Origin: Clostridia bacterium | Lineage (GTDB): Bacteria > Bacillota > Clostridia > Monoglobales > Monoglobaceae | Length of the DNA stretch: 60,748 nucleotides | Direction of reading: 5' to 3' | Assembly: GCA_017546145.1 (NCBI GenBank) | Contig: JAFYXN010000020.1 | Span: 1-60,748 of the forward strand | Translations under genes and position numbers: made by a program | The notes under the pieces: generated by a model | The model's database searches: none | What the model saw: the letters and a program-made list of their open reading frames with translations, nothing else | What the model was told of the DNA's origin: nothing | Shown here: one piece after another, positions 6,433-15,671 of the stretch | How positions within the stretch are numbered: the first letter of the stretch is position 1 | Layout of the letters: every line of letters begins with the position of its first letter

Positions 6433-7753
6433 CATTTTTGAAATCGAAATAACAGGAACCACCGACGAAGGCGACGGAGTTGGCAGGGCAGAAGGAATGG
6501 CTGTGTTTGTTCCGTATGCGCTTGTGGGCGAGGTTGTCAGGGTGATAATTGTCAAGGTTTTGAAAAATTACGCGGCAGGCAAGCTGATGGAGGTAGTAAA
6601 ACCATCTGCTTACCGTCTGAAGTCTGAGTGCGAATATTTTTACAAATGCGGCGGCTGTCGGTTCTGGAATGTGGAGTACTCTGCCGAGCTTGAATATAAA
6701 CGGCAAAAGGTGGAGGACTGTCTGCGCAGGATTGGCAAGATAGATGCTGAAGTTCCGCCTGTGTTGGGCGCAAAGGATTGCCGCGGCTATCGCAACAAGG
6801 GTCAGTTTCCGGTCAGTCGTGACGGAATAGGGATTTACGCACAGCACAGCCACAGAGTAATTGATATTGAAGGCTGTATTATTCAGGATGCAAATAATCC
6901 TGATGTCCTAAAGACGGTGCGTGAATGGATGACAAAGTACGGCATCGAGCCTTATGACGAAGAAACCGGTGAGGGGTGCGTGCGGCACATTTACACACGC
7001 TGCGGTGACAGCGGACAAATGGTTTGTATTGTTACAAATACCGAAAAGCTCCCCTTTGCAGAAAATTTGGTCGAAATGCTGCGTGAGAGTGTTTCGGGGA
7101 TTTGCGGTATTCTTCAGAATATAAATAACAAAAAGACAAATGTGGTTTTGGGAAGAACGTTTAAAATTCTTTGGGGCGTTGATTATATAATCGACAGTAT
7201 TGGCGATTGTAAATTTAAGATTTCTCCACATTCGTTCTATCAGGTTAATAATGCCCAAACCGAGGTGCTGTATTCCAAGGCGGCAGAGTATGCCGGACTA
7301 TCGGGGAATGAGGTTGTCTGGGATTTGTATTGCGGAATTGGAACAATCGGTCAGTTTATGGCAAAGTCGGCAAAGAAGATTATAGGGATTGAGGTCGTGG
7401 AGCAGGCGATAGAAAATGCCAAAGAGAATGCCAAGCTGAATGGAATTGAAAATGCCCAATACTACTGCGGAACTGCCGAAGGCCTGGCGCCGAAGCTCAA
7501 GGGCGAAAAGCCGGACGTGGTGATACTTGACCCGCCCCGAAAAGGTTGCGAGGAAAGCCTTCTTAAAACGGTTGCGGCAAGCCGCGCAAAACGGATAGTG
7601 TATGTATCCTGCAAGCCGTCAACTCTTGCAAGGGATTTGCGGATTTTGGAGAATTTGGGATACAAAACCCAAAAAGTTCAGCCGGTTGATTTGTTTCCAA
7701 GAACTCATCACTGTGAAGTTGTGGCACAGCTTCAAAGAGATATAAATTATTGA
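6419..7753 (+). CDS. rlmD: 23S rRNA (uracil-C5)-methyltransferase, RlmD/RlmCD type
   Basis: 444 aa, SAM-dependent TrmA/RumA-family enzyme that methylates a uridine in 23S rRNA. Domain order: N-terminal TRAM domain (about 1-60), a [4Fe-4S] motif CEYFYKCGGCRF (about 71-82), then the methyltransferase domain with WDLYCGIGTIGQF (about 301-313), DPPRKGC (about 364-370), the catalytic Cys in YVSCKP and the terminal THHCE. In Firmicutes one enzyme often does both RlmC and RlmD positions, so the exact target is uncertain. It overlaps the QueG-like gene by 14 bases. Confidence 0.93.
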   Translation: MKKNDIFEIEITGTTDEGDGVGRAEGMAVFVPYALVGEVVRVIIVKVLKNYAAGKLMEVVKPSAYRLKSECEYFYKCGGCRFWNVEYSAELEYKRQKVEDCLRRIGKIDAEVPPVLGAKDCRGYRNKGQFPVSRDGIGIYAQHSHRVIDIEGCIIQDANNPDVLKTVREWMTKYGIEPYDEETGEGCVRHIYTRCGDSGQMVCIVTNTEKLPFAENLVEMLRESVSGICGILQNINNKKTNVVLGRTFKILWGVDYIIDSIGDCKFKISPHSFYQVNNAQTEVLYSKAAEYAGLSGNEVVWDLYCGIGTIGQFMAKSAKKIIGIEVVEQAIENAKENAKLNGIENAQYYCGTAEGLAPKLKGEKPDVVILDPPRKGCEESLLKTVAASRAKRIVYVSCKPSTLARDLRILENLGYKTQKVQPVDLFPRTHHCEVVAQLQRDINY

Positions 7754-7830
7754 CGGAATTTGTGATATATCCTAAAGGTATTGATATGTGCATACACTTA
7801 TATTATTAACTGTTAATTCGGAGGGATTTT

Positions 7831-8361
7831 ATGAACGCAATAGTGATTTACAAAAGCAGATACGGCTCAACAAAGGCTTATGCCGAATGGATTGCCGAGG
7901 CTTTGCAGTGCAAGGCGGTGGAAGCAAAGACGGTAAGGGCAGAAGACTTGTCAGAATACGATGCAATCGTTTACGGTGGCGGACTTTATGCAGAGGTTAT
8001 TAACGGTGTAAGCCTTATCACAAAAAATCTTGATAAGCTTGAAGGCAAAAAGCTTGCAGTTTATACAACCGGAATTACGCCGCTTGATTGCCGCGAATAT
8101 TACGAGGGCGAGGTTGTGGAGAAGAACTTCAAACAGGGAATGCTTGATAAGATAAAACTTTTCAACTTCCTTGGCAGAATGGTGGTGGCGGAGCTTTCAT
8201 TCCCGCACAAGGCTGCAATCAAGGCTTTGAAAAAGATTATGTCGGGCAGAGAAAATCCGACAGAGATGGAAAAGCTTTTGATAGAGCTTTGCGATGCTGA
8301 CGGTGATTTTACCGACAAGTCTGCTATTTGGGAACTGGTGGATTTTGTGAAAGGCGCTTAG
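7831..8361 (+). CDS. Flavodoxin-domain protein
   Basis: 176 aa. The FMN phosphate loop is visible at the N-terminus (YKSRYGSTKAYAEWIAE), followed by DAIVYGGGLYAEVINGV, the flavin-contacting turn. The length and the presence of a C-terminal helical extension resemble the HemG-like flavodoxins (PF12724), which carry electrons or oxidise protoporphyrinogen. No haem genes lie nearby, so a specific role is not assigned. The SD is CGGAGGG about 9 bases before the ATG. Monocistronic between rlmD and the MATE gene. Confidence 0.82.
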   Translation: MNAIVIYKSRYGSTKAYAEWIAEALQCKAVEAKTVRAEDLSEYDAIVYGGGLYAEVINGVSLITKNLDKLEGKKLAVYTTGITPLDCREYYEGEVVEKNFKQGMLDKIKLFNFLGRMVVAELSFPHKAAIKALKKIMSGRENPTEMEKLLIELCDADGDFTDKSAIWELVDFVKGA

Positions 8362-8468
8362 TATTATAAAAATATAATTTTTTAAAAAAGGTGTTGTATT
8401 TTCTGGCAAAGTATGCTAAAACAATGAAGAAAAGAGTTTTTTATTAAAGTATCTTTGAGGTGCGCCTT

Positions 8469-9821
8469 ATGAAAAAGCAAATTGATATGATGAATGGAAA
8501 TCTGGTCACAGGGATGCTGAGGTTTGCTTTTCCGCTTGTTGTCAGCGGGATTTTGCAGGTGTTTTACGGAATTGCAGATACCTTTGTTCTGTGCAGATTT
8601 GATGACCCTCTGTCCACAGGTGCGGTAGGCTCTGCAGGAGGAATTATAGGGTGCGTTGTTAATGTCTTTATCGGAATGGCGCTTGGTGTCAATATTCTTG
8701 CTGCAAGATTTTATGGTGCAGGGGATATGGATGCCGTAAAAAGATATGGGGAAAATTCCATTGTTCTTGGCGGTGTGTTTGGACTTGTCGTTTGTTTTTT
8801 GGGGCAGATTTTAGCCCGGCCGCTTATGGAAATTATAGGTGTTGCACCCGAAATCCGCGCCAAAACCATTATTTATATCAGAATATATATGTACGGAGTT
8901 CCGTTTTCTTCGCTTTACAATTTTTTGGCAGCGTTTCTTCGGGGAATAGGCGACACAAAAAGCCCTACCCGAAGCCTGATTATCTCGGGCGCGGTAAATG
9001 TTGTTTTGAATGTTGTATTTGTAAAGTTCTTTAAGCTTAGCGTTGCTGGAGTTGCTCTTGCAACAGCGATTTCAATGTTTGTTTCGTTTGCTGTTACGCT
9101 TTGGGCATATCTGAAAAGTCCGGTTGGTTCAAGGCTGACCGGTATAAGATTTAATAAAACTGTTTGCCGAAGCATAATTGCCATGGGCTTGCCTGCAGGA
9201 CTTCAGAATTTGCTTGCCAGTGTTTCAAACACGTTTACTACAGCTGCGATGAATTCCTTTGGCGCCGCGGCTATTTCCGGCGAGATGATTGAAATGCAGC
9301 TGGAATGTATTCTTATTACGGGTATAACCGGAATAAATACGGCAATTGTTACTTTTGTCGGGCAAAATCTTGGCGCTAAGAACTTTGGAAGGCTTGACAA
9401 AATATTCAACACGGGATTTGTAATGGAGGTTGCATATTGTCTTATAGCAACTGCGGTGTGTTATCCGCTGAGGTATTGGTTTGTTAATTTGTTTGCTGAA
9501 GGGAATGCCGAGGTCGCAATGTATGCTCTTATTAAAATGGATTTTATAATTATTCCGTTTGTGACCTTTGCTTTTGAGAACGCGCCTGCAAGTATGCTGA
9601 GGGGCGTTGGAGGAACATTTCAGGCGATGCTGATTGCAGCATTTGGATGTGTGTTCAGGGTTGTCTGGATACTGTTTTTATTGCCGCAATACAGAACTGT
9701 CGGATGCCTGTTTATATCATATCCGATAGTATGGACGCTTTGCGGTGTGATTTACTACATTACATACATAATAAAAAAGAAACAAATGCTGAAAAATGCC
9801 GTGGAGCTTTCTGTGGCATAA
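8469..9821 (+). CDS. MATE-family multidrug/toxin efflux transporter
   Basis: 450 aa with about twelve membrane helices. The N-terminal FAFPLVVSGILQVFYGIADTF and GIGDTKSPTRSLIISG segments are typical of the MATE/DinF superfamily, which exports cationic compounds using H+ or Na+ gradients. ATG 8469 is chosen over GTG 8460 because GAGG (8457-8460) then has normal spacing. The C-terminal end is basic (IIKKKQMLKN). The substrate cannot be predicted. The TraX-like gene follows 27 bases later and may be co-transcribed. Confidence 0.93.
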   Translation: MKKQIDMMNGNLVTGMLRFAFPLVVSGILQVFYGIADTFVLCRFDDPLSTGAVGSAGGIIGCVVNVFIGMALGVNILAARFYGAGDMDAVKRYGENSIVLGGVFGLVVCFLGQILARPLMEIIGVAPEIRAKTIIYIRIYMYGVPFSSLYNFLAAFLRGIGDTKSPTRSLIISGAVNVVLNVVFVKFFKLSVAGVALATAISMFVSFAVTLWAYLKSPVGSRLTGIRFNKTVCRSIIAMGLPAGLQNLLASVSNTFTTAAMNSFGAAAISGEMIEMQLECILITGITGINTAIVTFVGQNLGAKNFGRLDKIFNTGFVMEVAYCLIATAVCYPLRYWFVNLFAEGNAEVAMYALIKMDFIIIPFVTFAFENAPASMLRGVGGTFQAMLIAAFGCVFRVVWILFLLPQYRTVGCLFISYPIVWTLCGVIYYITYIIKKKQMLKNAVELSVA

Positions 9822-9848
9822 ATACCCACTTGACGAAAGGTAACTAAA

Positions 9849-10562
9849 ATGCTTGATAAAATTCGGAAATGGTTTAATGTCGGAGTTCTTTCAAACAATC
9901 AGCTCAAAATGATTGCAATTGTGACGATGACTGTCGACCATATAGGCTCATACATACTAAAAGAATTTTTAATCCTTAGGATAATCGGCAGACTTGCCTA
10001 CCCGATTTTTGCATATATGATTGCGGAAGGCTGCAAGTATACCAAAAACCGAAAAAAATACCTTGGTATGATGTCGGTCTTGGCGTTTGCCTATCAAACG
10101 GTGTTCTTTGCGGTTACAAAATCACTGCATCAGTGCATTTTGGTAACGTTTTCGTTGTCAATAGCGTTGATTTATATTATTGATTATGCAAGGGCGAAAA
10201 GAAGCACACAAAGCAAGGCGCTTGTGTTGCTTGCGTTTCTTACAGTGTTTCTGATGACCGAAACGGTGCCAAGGCACTTTAACAATATAGGCTTTGATGT
10301 GGACTACAGATTTTTTGGTGTTCTTGTTCCAATAGCCGTTTATGTTGTTGATTCATGGCGCGACAAGCTGTTTATGTTCGCGTTTTCGCTGGTTTTGCTG
10401 GCAGGGTATTTCGGGGGTATACAGTGGTTTTCACTTCTGACGGTTCCGCTGCTTGCGGTTTATAACGAGCGCCGCGGCAAAGCAAATTTAAAGTATTTTT
10501 TCTATATATACTATCCGCTGCATTTGGCGGTTATTTATCTGATAGGATTTTTTGTCAGATAG
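9849..10562 (+). CDS. TraX-like membrane protein
   Basis: 237 aa with seven or eight membrane helices. The N-terminal part (NNQLKMIAIVTMTVDHIGSY, then RIIGRLAYPIFAYMIAEG) is the hallmark of the TraX family, named for F-pilin acetylation in plasmids but widespread as chromosomal genes of unknown function, related to membrane acyltransferases. No conjugation genes are nearby, so this is a chromosomal family member rather than a transfer gene. SD GAAAGG. It ends at a perfect palindromic terminator. Confidence 0.85.
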   Translation: MLDKIRKWFNVGVLSNNQLKMIAIVTMTVDHIGSYILKEFLILRIIGRLAYPIFAYMIAEGCKYTKNRKKYLGMMSVLAFAYQTVFFAVTKSLHQCILVTFSLSIALIYIIDYARAKRSTQSKALVLLAFLTVFLMTETVPRHFNNIGFDVDYRFFGVLVPIAVYVVDSWRDKLFMFAFSLVLLAGYFGGIQWFSLLTVPLLAVYNERRGKANLKYFFYIYYPLHLAVIYLIGFFVR

Positions 10563-10567
10563 CTTAT

Positions 10568-10601
10568 AAAGGGCTGTGACAAAATTTTGTCACAGCCCTT
10601 T
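10568..10601. terminator. Terminator formed by a perfect 34-bp palindrome
   Basis: AAAGGGCTGTGACAAAA is followed directly by its exact reverse complement, with no loop bases between the arms. It lies 6 bases after the traX-like stop. Confidence 0.75.
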
Positions 10602-10667
10602 GCTGTAATAAATGCGGACTTCCTGTAATATAATATTCTTAGATTATACATAGGAAGGATAATAAAA

Positions 10668-11885
10668 ATGAGGAGATACAGAGCGGTAGTTATTGACGGA
10701 AAAAAGCTGTTGCGTCGCGCGGTTGCATTGGCAACTCTTGCAACAGTTGCGGCTTTGGGAATTTTAAACATAAACATTGCATCACCTGAAGTCAGCGTCG
10801 ACACAGGCAAGCTTGCCGAATCGGTTATTGCAGAAAGCCTGCCGATTATGGGGGCGATGTCGGATATGGGCAGGCAAGCCGCACAGCGTACGGCAGACGC
10901 GCTTGAAAAAGCGATTTCTTTTGTTTTGACCTTTGACCCGCAGGATATGCGGACGTCAATATTCAGCGAAATTCCTCTTGTTAAGGCTGTAAGCTTTGGC
11001 TATCTTGCAAGGGAGGCAAATCTGGCAATTGCTGCATACAACCCTCAAAATGCAGATAAGGGCGAGGGAGAGGCTGAGCCAAAATCCAATGCCGAAGGAA
11101 AGTACCCCATAACCGAGGTGGACTCGGGTCAGGCAAAGGTATTGGGCAAGTCAAAGAACAAAATACTTATCAGAAACGAAACAAACTTTGGAATAAACAT
11201 AGACGAAATGTTAAACGCACCCTTGACCTTTGATATGAAGGGCAGCTCGCCAAAGGTGCTGATTCTCCATACCCACGCAACAGAATGTTACTCGCCCGAG
11301 GGCGCAACGCTGTACTCCACAGACAAAAGTGACCGAAGTGAAAATACTTCTGAAAATATGATTGCCATAGGCGAGGCAGTAAAAAAGGTATTCGAGGAAA
11401 AAGGCATTGCTGTAATTCACGATACAACCCTGCACGACCTGCCAAGCTTCAACGGCTCGTACGAAAATTCGCGCAAAACGGTTGAACGCTACAAGGCAAA
11501 ATACCCCGACCTTTCCATAGTGCTTGACTTGCATCGGGATGCGTATATTTATGATGACGGAAGCAAGGCAAAGTTTGTTACCGAAATTGACGGCAAAAAA
11601 ACCGCTCAGCTAATGTTTGTTGTGGGCACAAACGGCGGCGGCCTTGACCATCCCAACTGGCGCGAGAATATGAAGCTTGCTCTCAAGCTTCAAAGCAGTA
11701 TCTCAAAAAAATACCCAACCCTTATGCGCGGTGTAAACTTGCGCAAGGAGCGGTTTAACGGACATACCACACCGGGCTCTATGATAATAGAAGTGGGCAG
11801 CAGCGGCAATACACTAAACGAAGCAATCCGCGGCGCAAAGCTTGGCGCCGCCGAAATAGCAGACTTTTTAAACAAGCTGAAATAA
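10668..11885 (+). CDS. spoIIP: Stage II sporulation protein P (SpoIIP)
   Basis: 405 aa, membrane-anchored peptidoglycan amidase/endopeptidase that works with SpoIID and SpoIIM during engulfment of the forespore. N-terminal membrane segment (about 17-37, ALATLATVAALGILNIN), a variable low-complexity linker to about residue 180, then the SpoIIP catalytic domain with zinc-ligand motifs LILHTHATECYSP (about 199-211), VLDLHRDA and the terminal IIEVGSSGNT. SD AGGAAGG. It is normally sigma-E dependent, but I could not identify a clear sigma-E promoter in the 66-base gap. spoIID/spoIIM are not in the window. Confidence 0.95.
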   Translation: MRRYRAVVIDGKKLLRRAVALATLATVAALGILNINIASPEVSVDTGKLAESVIAESLPIMGAMSDMGRQAAQRTADALEKAISFVLTFDPQDMRTSIFSEIPLVKAVSFGYLAREANLAIAAYNPQNADKGEGEAEPKSNAEGKYPITEVDSGQAKVLGKSKNKILIRNETNFGINIDEMLNAPLTFDMKGSSPKVLILHTHATECYSPEGATLYSTDKSDRSENTSENMIAIGEAVKKVFEEKGIAVIHDTTLHDLPSFNGSYENSRKTVERYKAKYPDLSIVLDLHRDAYIYDDGSKAKFVTEIDGKKTAQLMFVVGTNGGGLDHPNWRENMKLALKLQSSISKKYPTLMRGVNLRKERFNGHTTPGSMIIEVGSSGNTLNEAIRGAKLGAAEIADFLNKLK

Positions 11886-11925
11886 AAGGCACTCATATCG
11901 ACGCTTTGCCGATATGAGTGCCTTT
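11885..11925. terminator. Bidirectional terminator between spoIIP and the fumarase gene
   Basis: AAAGGCACTCATATCG (11885-11900) pairs with CGATATGAGTGCCTTT (11910-11925), a 16-bp perfect stem with loop ACGCTTTGC. The two flanking genes converge on it. Confidence 0.85.
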
Positions 11926-11972
11926 GGCTTATCTTATAAGAAATTACTGCTTTATTACAAATAAAGTGCCTT

Positions 11973-12815
11973 TTATATCCGCTTTGTTAAATGTCTGGTT
12001 ACATGACAACTTATATTGACCGCAACCGGAAGCCCTGCAATATGGGTGGGAAAGACTTCAATGTTTACGCCAAGTGCGGTGGTTTTGCCGCCAAAGCCCT
12101 GCGGGCCTATGTCAAGACCGTTGATTTTTTTCAGCAGCAGGTCTTCAAGCTCTGCGTAATATTCGTCCGGGTTACTTTCGCGTACGTCCCGCAAAAGCGC
12201 CTGCTTTGACAGTATCGCCGCCTTTTCCATTGTCCCGCCGATGCCTACGCCTACAACAATGGGCGGACACGGATTGCCTGACGCTGTGCGTACAGTTTCA
12301 ACAACAAAATCAACAACGCCCTCAACCCCGTCCGAGGGTTTAAGCATTCTGACAGCACTCATGTTTTCGCTGCCAAAGCCCTTGGGTGCAATGGTGATTT
12401 CAAACAAATCTCCTTCAACAATCTCGGTGTGGATAATAGCAGGGGTGTTGTCGCCTGTGTTTTTGCGCCTGAGTGGGTCGCCTACAACCGACTTTCGCAA
12501 ATACCCTTCGGCATAGCCGTGGCGCACTCCCTCGTTGATTGCGTCATAAAGTCCTCCGCCGACAATGTGAACCTCCTGACCAAGCTTCAAAAAGAACACT
12601 GCCATACCGGTATCCTGACAAATCGGAGCAGAGTCGCGACGGGCAATTTCGGCATTTTTCAAAATATCCGAAAGAATATCCGAGGCAAGGCTGTTTGTTT
12701 CGTTTTTCAAGCCTTCTTTTAAGGCGTTCTCAATATCCTCGTTCAAAAAGCAGTTTGATTCTATACACATATCTGCAACCAGTTCAATAATTTCTTCTGT
12801 GCTTATTTCGCGCAT
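11973..12815 (-). CDS. Class I fumarate hydratase, alpha (N-terminal) chain
   Basis: 280 aa. Oxygen-sensitive [4Fe-4S] enzyme family that interconverts fumarate and malate, or L(+)-tartrate dehydratase alpha. Three cysteines able to hold the cluster are present: APICQDTG, GNPCPP and the late NISCHVTRH. GGGL, SENMSAV and GIGGTMEKA are typical. The in-frame start at 12878 adds 21 residues without an SD; ATG 12815 (MREISTEEI) follows GGGGGAT. In two-subunit enzymes the beta gene usually follows directly; here the next gene downstream is spoIIP on the opposite strand, so the beta chain must be elsewhere. Confidence 0.92.
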   Translation of the reverse strand: MREISTEEIIELVADMCIESNCFLNEDIENALKEGLKNETNSLASDILSDILKNAEIARRDSAPICQDTGMAVFFLKLGQEVHIVGGGLYDAINEGVRHGYAEGYLRKSVVGDPLRRKNTGDNTPAIIHTEIVEGDLFEITIAPKGFGSENMSAVRMLKPSDGVEGVVDFVVETVRTASGNPCPPIVVGVGIGGTMEKAAILSKQALLRDVRESNPDEYYAELEDLLLKKINGLDIGPQGFGGKTTALGVNIEVFPTHIAGLPVAVNISCHVTRHLTKRI

Positions 12816-12971
12816 TGACCCAATCCCCCACGTACTAAAAGTTAAATACAGTATAACATCACCGCAAATAAAAATCAAGGCGGAATACTGAAATGATTTC
12901 GGGCATATATCTTGAAGTAGCGAAGCAACGTGCGGTTTGCTTTAATAATTAAGTAAGAAAGGCGAAAGATT

Positions 12972-13880
12972 ATGAAAGAAAATTTTAGTCCGTATACCTA
13001 TGAAGTACTCAAAGACGACATACTGATGCTGCGCCGCGACTTTCCTGACGTTAAGGTGGGGAGCATAGGCAAATCTGTATGGGGCAATGAACTCTATTAT
13101 ATAAGGTTGGGAACAGGCAAAAACAAAATTCTGTATAACGGCACACACCACGGAATGGAATGGATAACCTCCGCAATGCTGATGAAGTTTGTAAAGGACT
13201 TTCTGAAAGCACAAAAGAACAACACCTCACTGCGCGGCTTCAGCATAGCGGCACTTTGTGAAAGGACATCTCTTTATATTGTCCCAATGGTAAATCCCGA
13301 CGGAGTACGTCTTTCAGCATTGGGACTGCCAAGGTCTTTGCAGCAAAGCGAAAAACAAAGGCTCCTGCGCATGAACGGCTCGGATAATTTTACACGGTGG
13401 CAGGCAAACGCGCACGGCGTTGACCTTAACCACAACTATGACGCAATGTGGAACAAATCAAAAGAGCTTGAAGCGGAATACGGAATTTACGCCCCCGGCC
13501 CGACCCGGTTTTCAGGAACACGCCCCGAGTCCGAGCCTGAGAGCCGTGCGCTGGCAGAGTTTACAAGACTTCATAATTTTAATATGTCCATAGCCTTCCA
13601 CAGTCAGGGCAAGGTGATATACCACGGCTTTATGAAAAACGAACCGCCGCGTTCGATGCTGATAGCCAAGGCTTTCACCAAAATCTCTCCGTATCGCCTT
13701 GACGAAACCGAGGGCATTGCATCTTATGGCGGCTACAAGGATTGGTTTGTGGACAAATTCAACCGTCCGGGATATACCGTGGAGGTAGGCGAAGGTCAGA
13801 ATCCTCTGCCGGTTGAACAGCTGCCAAAGCTTTATGCCGAAACCTTGCCGATATTGCTGGGCGCAATGACGGTGGTATAA
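12972..13880 (+). CDS. M14-family zinc carboxypeptidase, likely peptidoglycan gamma-D-glutamyl peptidase
   Basis: 302 aa. Zinc ligands fit the M14 pattern: HHGMEW (HxxE, about 57-62) and FHSQG (about 211-215); the catalytic Glu is probably in YTVEVGEGQNP (about 274-284). The substrate-binding VNPDGV and GVDLNHNYDAMW are in place. The Asn-Tyr-Asp arrangement and lack of a signal peptide resemble the MpaA/YqgT group, which trims the gamma-D-Glu-meso-diaminopimelate bond of wall peptides taken back into the cell. The substrate is inferred. Monocistronic. Confidence 0.88.
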   Translation: MKENFSPYTYEVLKDDILMLRRDFPDVKVGSIGKSVWGNELYYIRLGTGKNKILYNGTHHGMEWITSAMLMKFVKDFLKAQKNNTSLRGFSIAALCERTSLYIVPMVNPDGVRLSALGLPRSLQQSEKQRLLRMNGSDNFTRWQANAHGVDLNHNYDAMWNKSKELEAEYGIYAPGPTRFSGTRPESEPESRALAEFTRLHNFNMSIAFHSQGKVIYHGFMKNEPPRSMLIAKAFTKISPYRLDETEGIASYGGYKDWFVDKFNRPGYTVEVGEGQNPLPVEQLPKLYAETLPILLGAMTVV

Positions 13881-13967
13881 AACCTTTGCCAAACCCCTCT
13901 TGCGCCGATTGCTGATTTATGTTATATTATATTTTGTGAAAAATCTCCTTTGAAAGGATTCAAAAAT

Positions 13968-15272
13968 ATGTCAAACGAAAATTCAGTTAAAGTAATCGGC
14001 GCAGGCCTGGCAGGCTGCGAAGCAGCATGGCAATTAGCAAAACGAGGGGTCAAGGTAAAGCTCTATGATATGAAGCCCCACAAAATGAGCCCTGCCCACA
14101 AAAGCGCTGACTTTGCAGAGCTTGTCTGCAGCAACTCTCTGCGTGCCGACGGAATATACAACGCAGTAGGTCTTTTAAAAGAAGAAATGCGTCTGCTTGG
14201 TTCGCTTATCATGGAATGTGCAGACGCAACACGTGTCCCTGCCGGCGGCGCACTGGCAGTTGACAGGGACGGCTTTGCCAAAATGGTAACACAAAAAATA
14301 AAAGCCTGTCCCAATATCGAGGTAATATCTGAAGAAGTAACACAAATCAACCCTGACGCATATACTATAGTTGCGGCAGGTCCCTTGGCGTCCGACTCGC
14401 TTGCTCAAACAATATTAAAGCTGACAGGCGACGATTCGCTGCATTTTTATGATGCGGCAGCCCCCATTGTGGCGTATGACAGCATAGACATGACCAAAGC
14501 CTTCAAGGCGGCGCGCTATGGCAAGGGCGGCGATGACTATATCAATTGCCCTATGACAAAGGAAGAGTATATTGCTTTTCGCACAGAGCTAATCAAGGCA
14601 GAGGGCGCACCTGTGCATGAAGGGGTCGAGAACCCAAAGGTGTTTGAAGGCTGTATGCCGATTGAGGTAATGGCGGCGCGCGGCGAGGACACAATGCGCT
14701 TTGGCCCGCTGAAGCCGGTGGGGCTGACAAGCCCCCATGACGGAAGCCGCCCCTATGCGGTGGTTCAGTTGCGTCAGGACAATGCCGCGGCAAGTATGTA
14801 TAATATAGTAGGTTTTCAGACACACCTCAAATTCGGTGAACAAAAAAGAGTTTTCGGGATGATACCCGGACTTCAAAATGCCGAATTTGTAAGATACGGT
14901 GTGATGCACAGAAACACCTATATCAATTCGCCCAGATGTCTGACCGACAATTACAATATGAAGCAATTCCCCAAAGTGTATTTTGCAGGTCAGATAACAG
15001 GCGTCGAAGGCTATATCGAGTCCGCAGCGTCAGGCTTGTGGTCAGGCGTGTGTGCTGCGTGCAGCGTGCTTGGCAAAACCGCACCGCAGATTTCTGCAAA
15101 AACTGCAATCGGAGCCTTGGCAAAATATATATCCAATCCTGCAGTAACAGACTTTCAGCCGATGAATGTGAACTTTGGAATATTTGAAGACTTAGGGGTG
15201 CGGATAAAGGACAAAAAACAAAAAGCTGAAAAATACGCAGAAAGGGCATTGATGGAAATCAATGCCCTGTAG
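13968..15272 (+). CDS. trmFO: Methylenetetrahydrofolate-tRNA-(uracil-5-)-methyltransferase TrmFO
   Basis: 434 aa flavoprotein that makes m5U54 in the tRNA T-loop using methylene-THF and FADH2. The N-terminal dinucleotide-binding fold [14 protein letters not shown] (about 10-23) and CSNSLR(A) with the catalytic cysteine (about 48-54) are present, as is [16 protein letters not shown] (about 341-356), which binds FAD. ATG 13968 follows GAAAGGA; the upstream TTG at 13950 would overlap the SD. Its last codons form part of a hairpin (AGGGCATTGAT...ATCAATGCCCT). Confidence 0.97.
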   Translation: MSNENSVKVIGAGLAGCEAAWQLAKRGVKVKLYDMKPHKMSPAHKSADFAELVCSNSLRADGIYNAVGLLKEEMRLLGSLIMECADATRVPAGGALAVDRDGFAKMVTQKIKACPNIEVISEEVTQINPDAYTIVAAGPLASDSLAQTILKLTGDDSLHFYDAAAPIVAYDSIDMTKAFKAARYGKGGDDYINCPMTKEEYIAFRTELIKAEGAPVHEGVENPKVFEGCMPIEVMAARGEDTMRFGPLKPVGLTSPHDGSRPYAVVQLRQDNAAASMYNIVGFQTHLKFGEQKRVFGMIPGLQNAEFVRYGVMHRNTYINSPRCLTDNYNMKQFPKVYFAGQITGVEGYIESAASGLWSGVCAACSVLGKTAPQISAKTAIGALAKYISNPAVTDFQPMNVNFGIFEDLGVRIKDKKQKAEKYAERALMEINAL

Positions 15273-15395
15273 GGGACGATGCCCACATCGTCCCGAAAAC
15301 CCTACCGCACAATATAGAAAACAATGCCCATATTGACTCAAAATTACAAAAATCCATATAAATGAAGAATTTTCCATTAAATTTTGCAAAAAGTA
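15273..15395. other. Intergenic stretch after trmFO
   Basis: Holds one GC-rich hairpin (GGACGATG...CATCGTCC type, about 15275-15294) directly after the trmFO stop, then AT-rich DNA leading into three candidate promoters. No ORF or RNA gene seen. Confidence 0.5.
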
Positions 15396-15424
15396 TTGAC
15401 ATATTTGAATCATAGTATTACAAT
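15396..15424 (+). promoter_or_regulatory. Promoter 1 for the SLH surface protein
   Basis: TTGACA (15396-15401), 17 bp, TACAAT (15419-15424). Confidence 0.75.
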
Positions 15425-15491
15425 ATATGACATAAAAGAGTAAAATTTAATCAATATATAGTTGTCCGCCGCACAAAATTTGACAAAAGAA

Positions 15492-15520
15492 TTGAAAAAG
15501 TATTACAAATATGTTACATT
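15492..15520 (+). promoter_or_regulatory. Promoter 2 for the SLH surface protein (weaker match)
   Basis: TTGAAA (15492-15497), 17 bp, TACATT (15515-15520). Confidence 0.4.
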
Positions 15521-15532
15521 TTCTAATTCGTG

Positions 15533-15562
15533 TTGACATCTGCGGTGTTTTGGTGATATAAT
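15533..15562 (+). promoter_or_regulatory. Promoter 3 for the SLH surface protein
   Basis: TTGACA (15533-15538), 18 bp, TATAAT (15557-15562). Gives a leader of about 100 nt. Confidence 0.75.
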
Positions 15563-15671
15563 CAACCTAAGTTAATGGGAGGGGTGCGTCATTCCGCCTG
15601 TTAACCAATAAATTAATTTTGTAAAAAAATTAATAAAATATATTTTTTTCAAACAAGGAGGATTTGAGACT

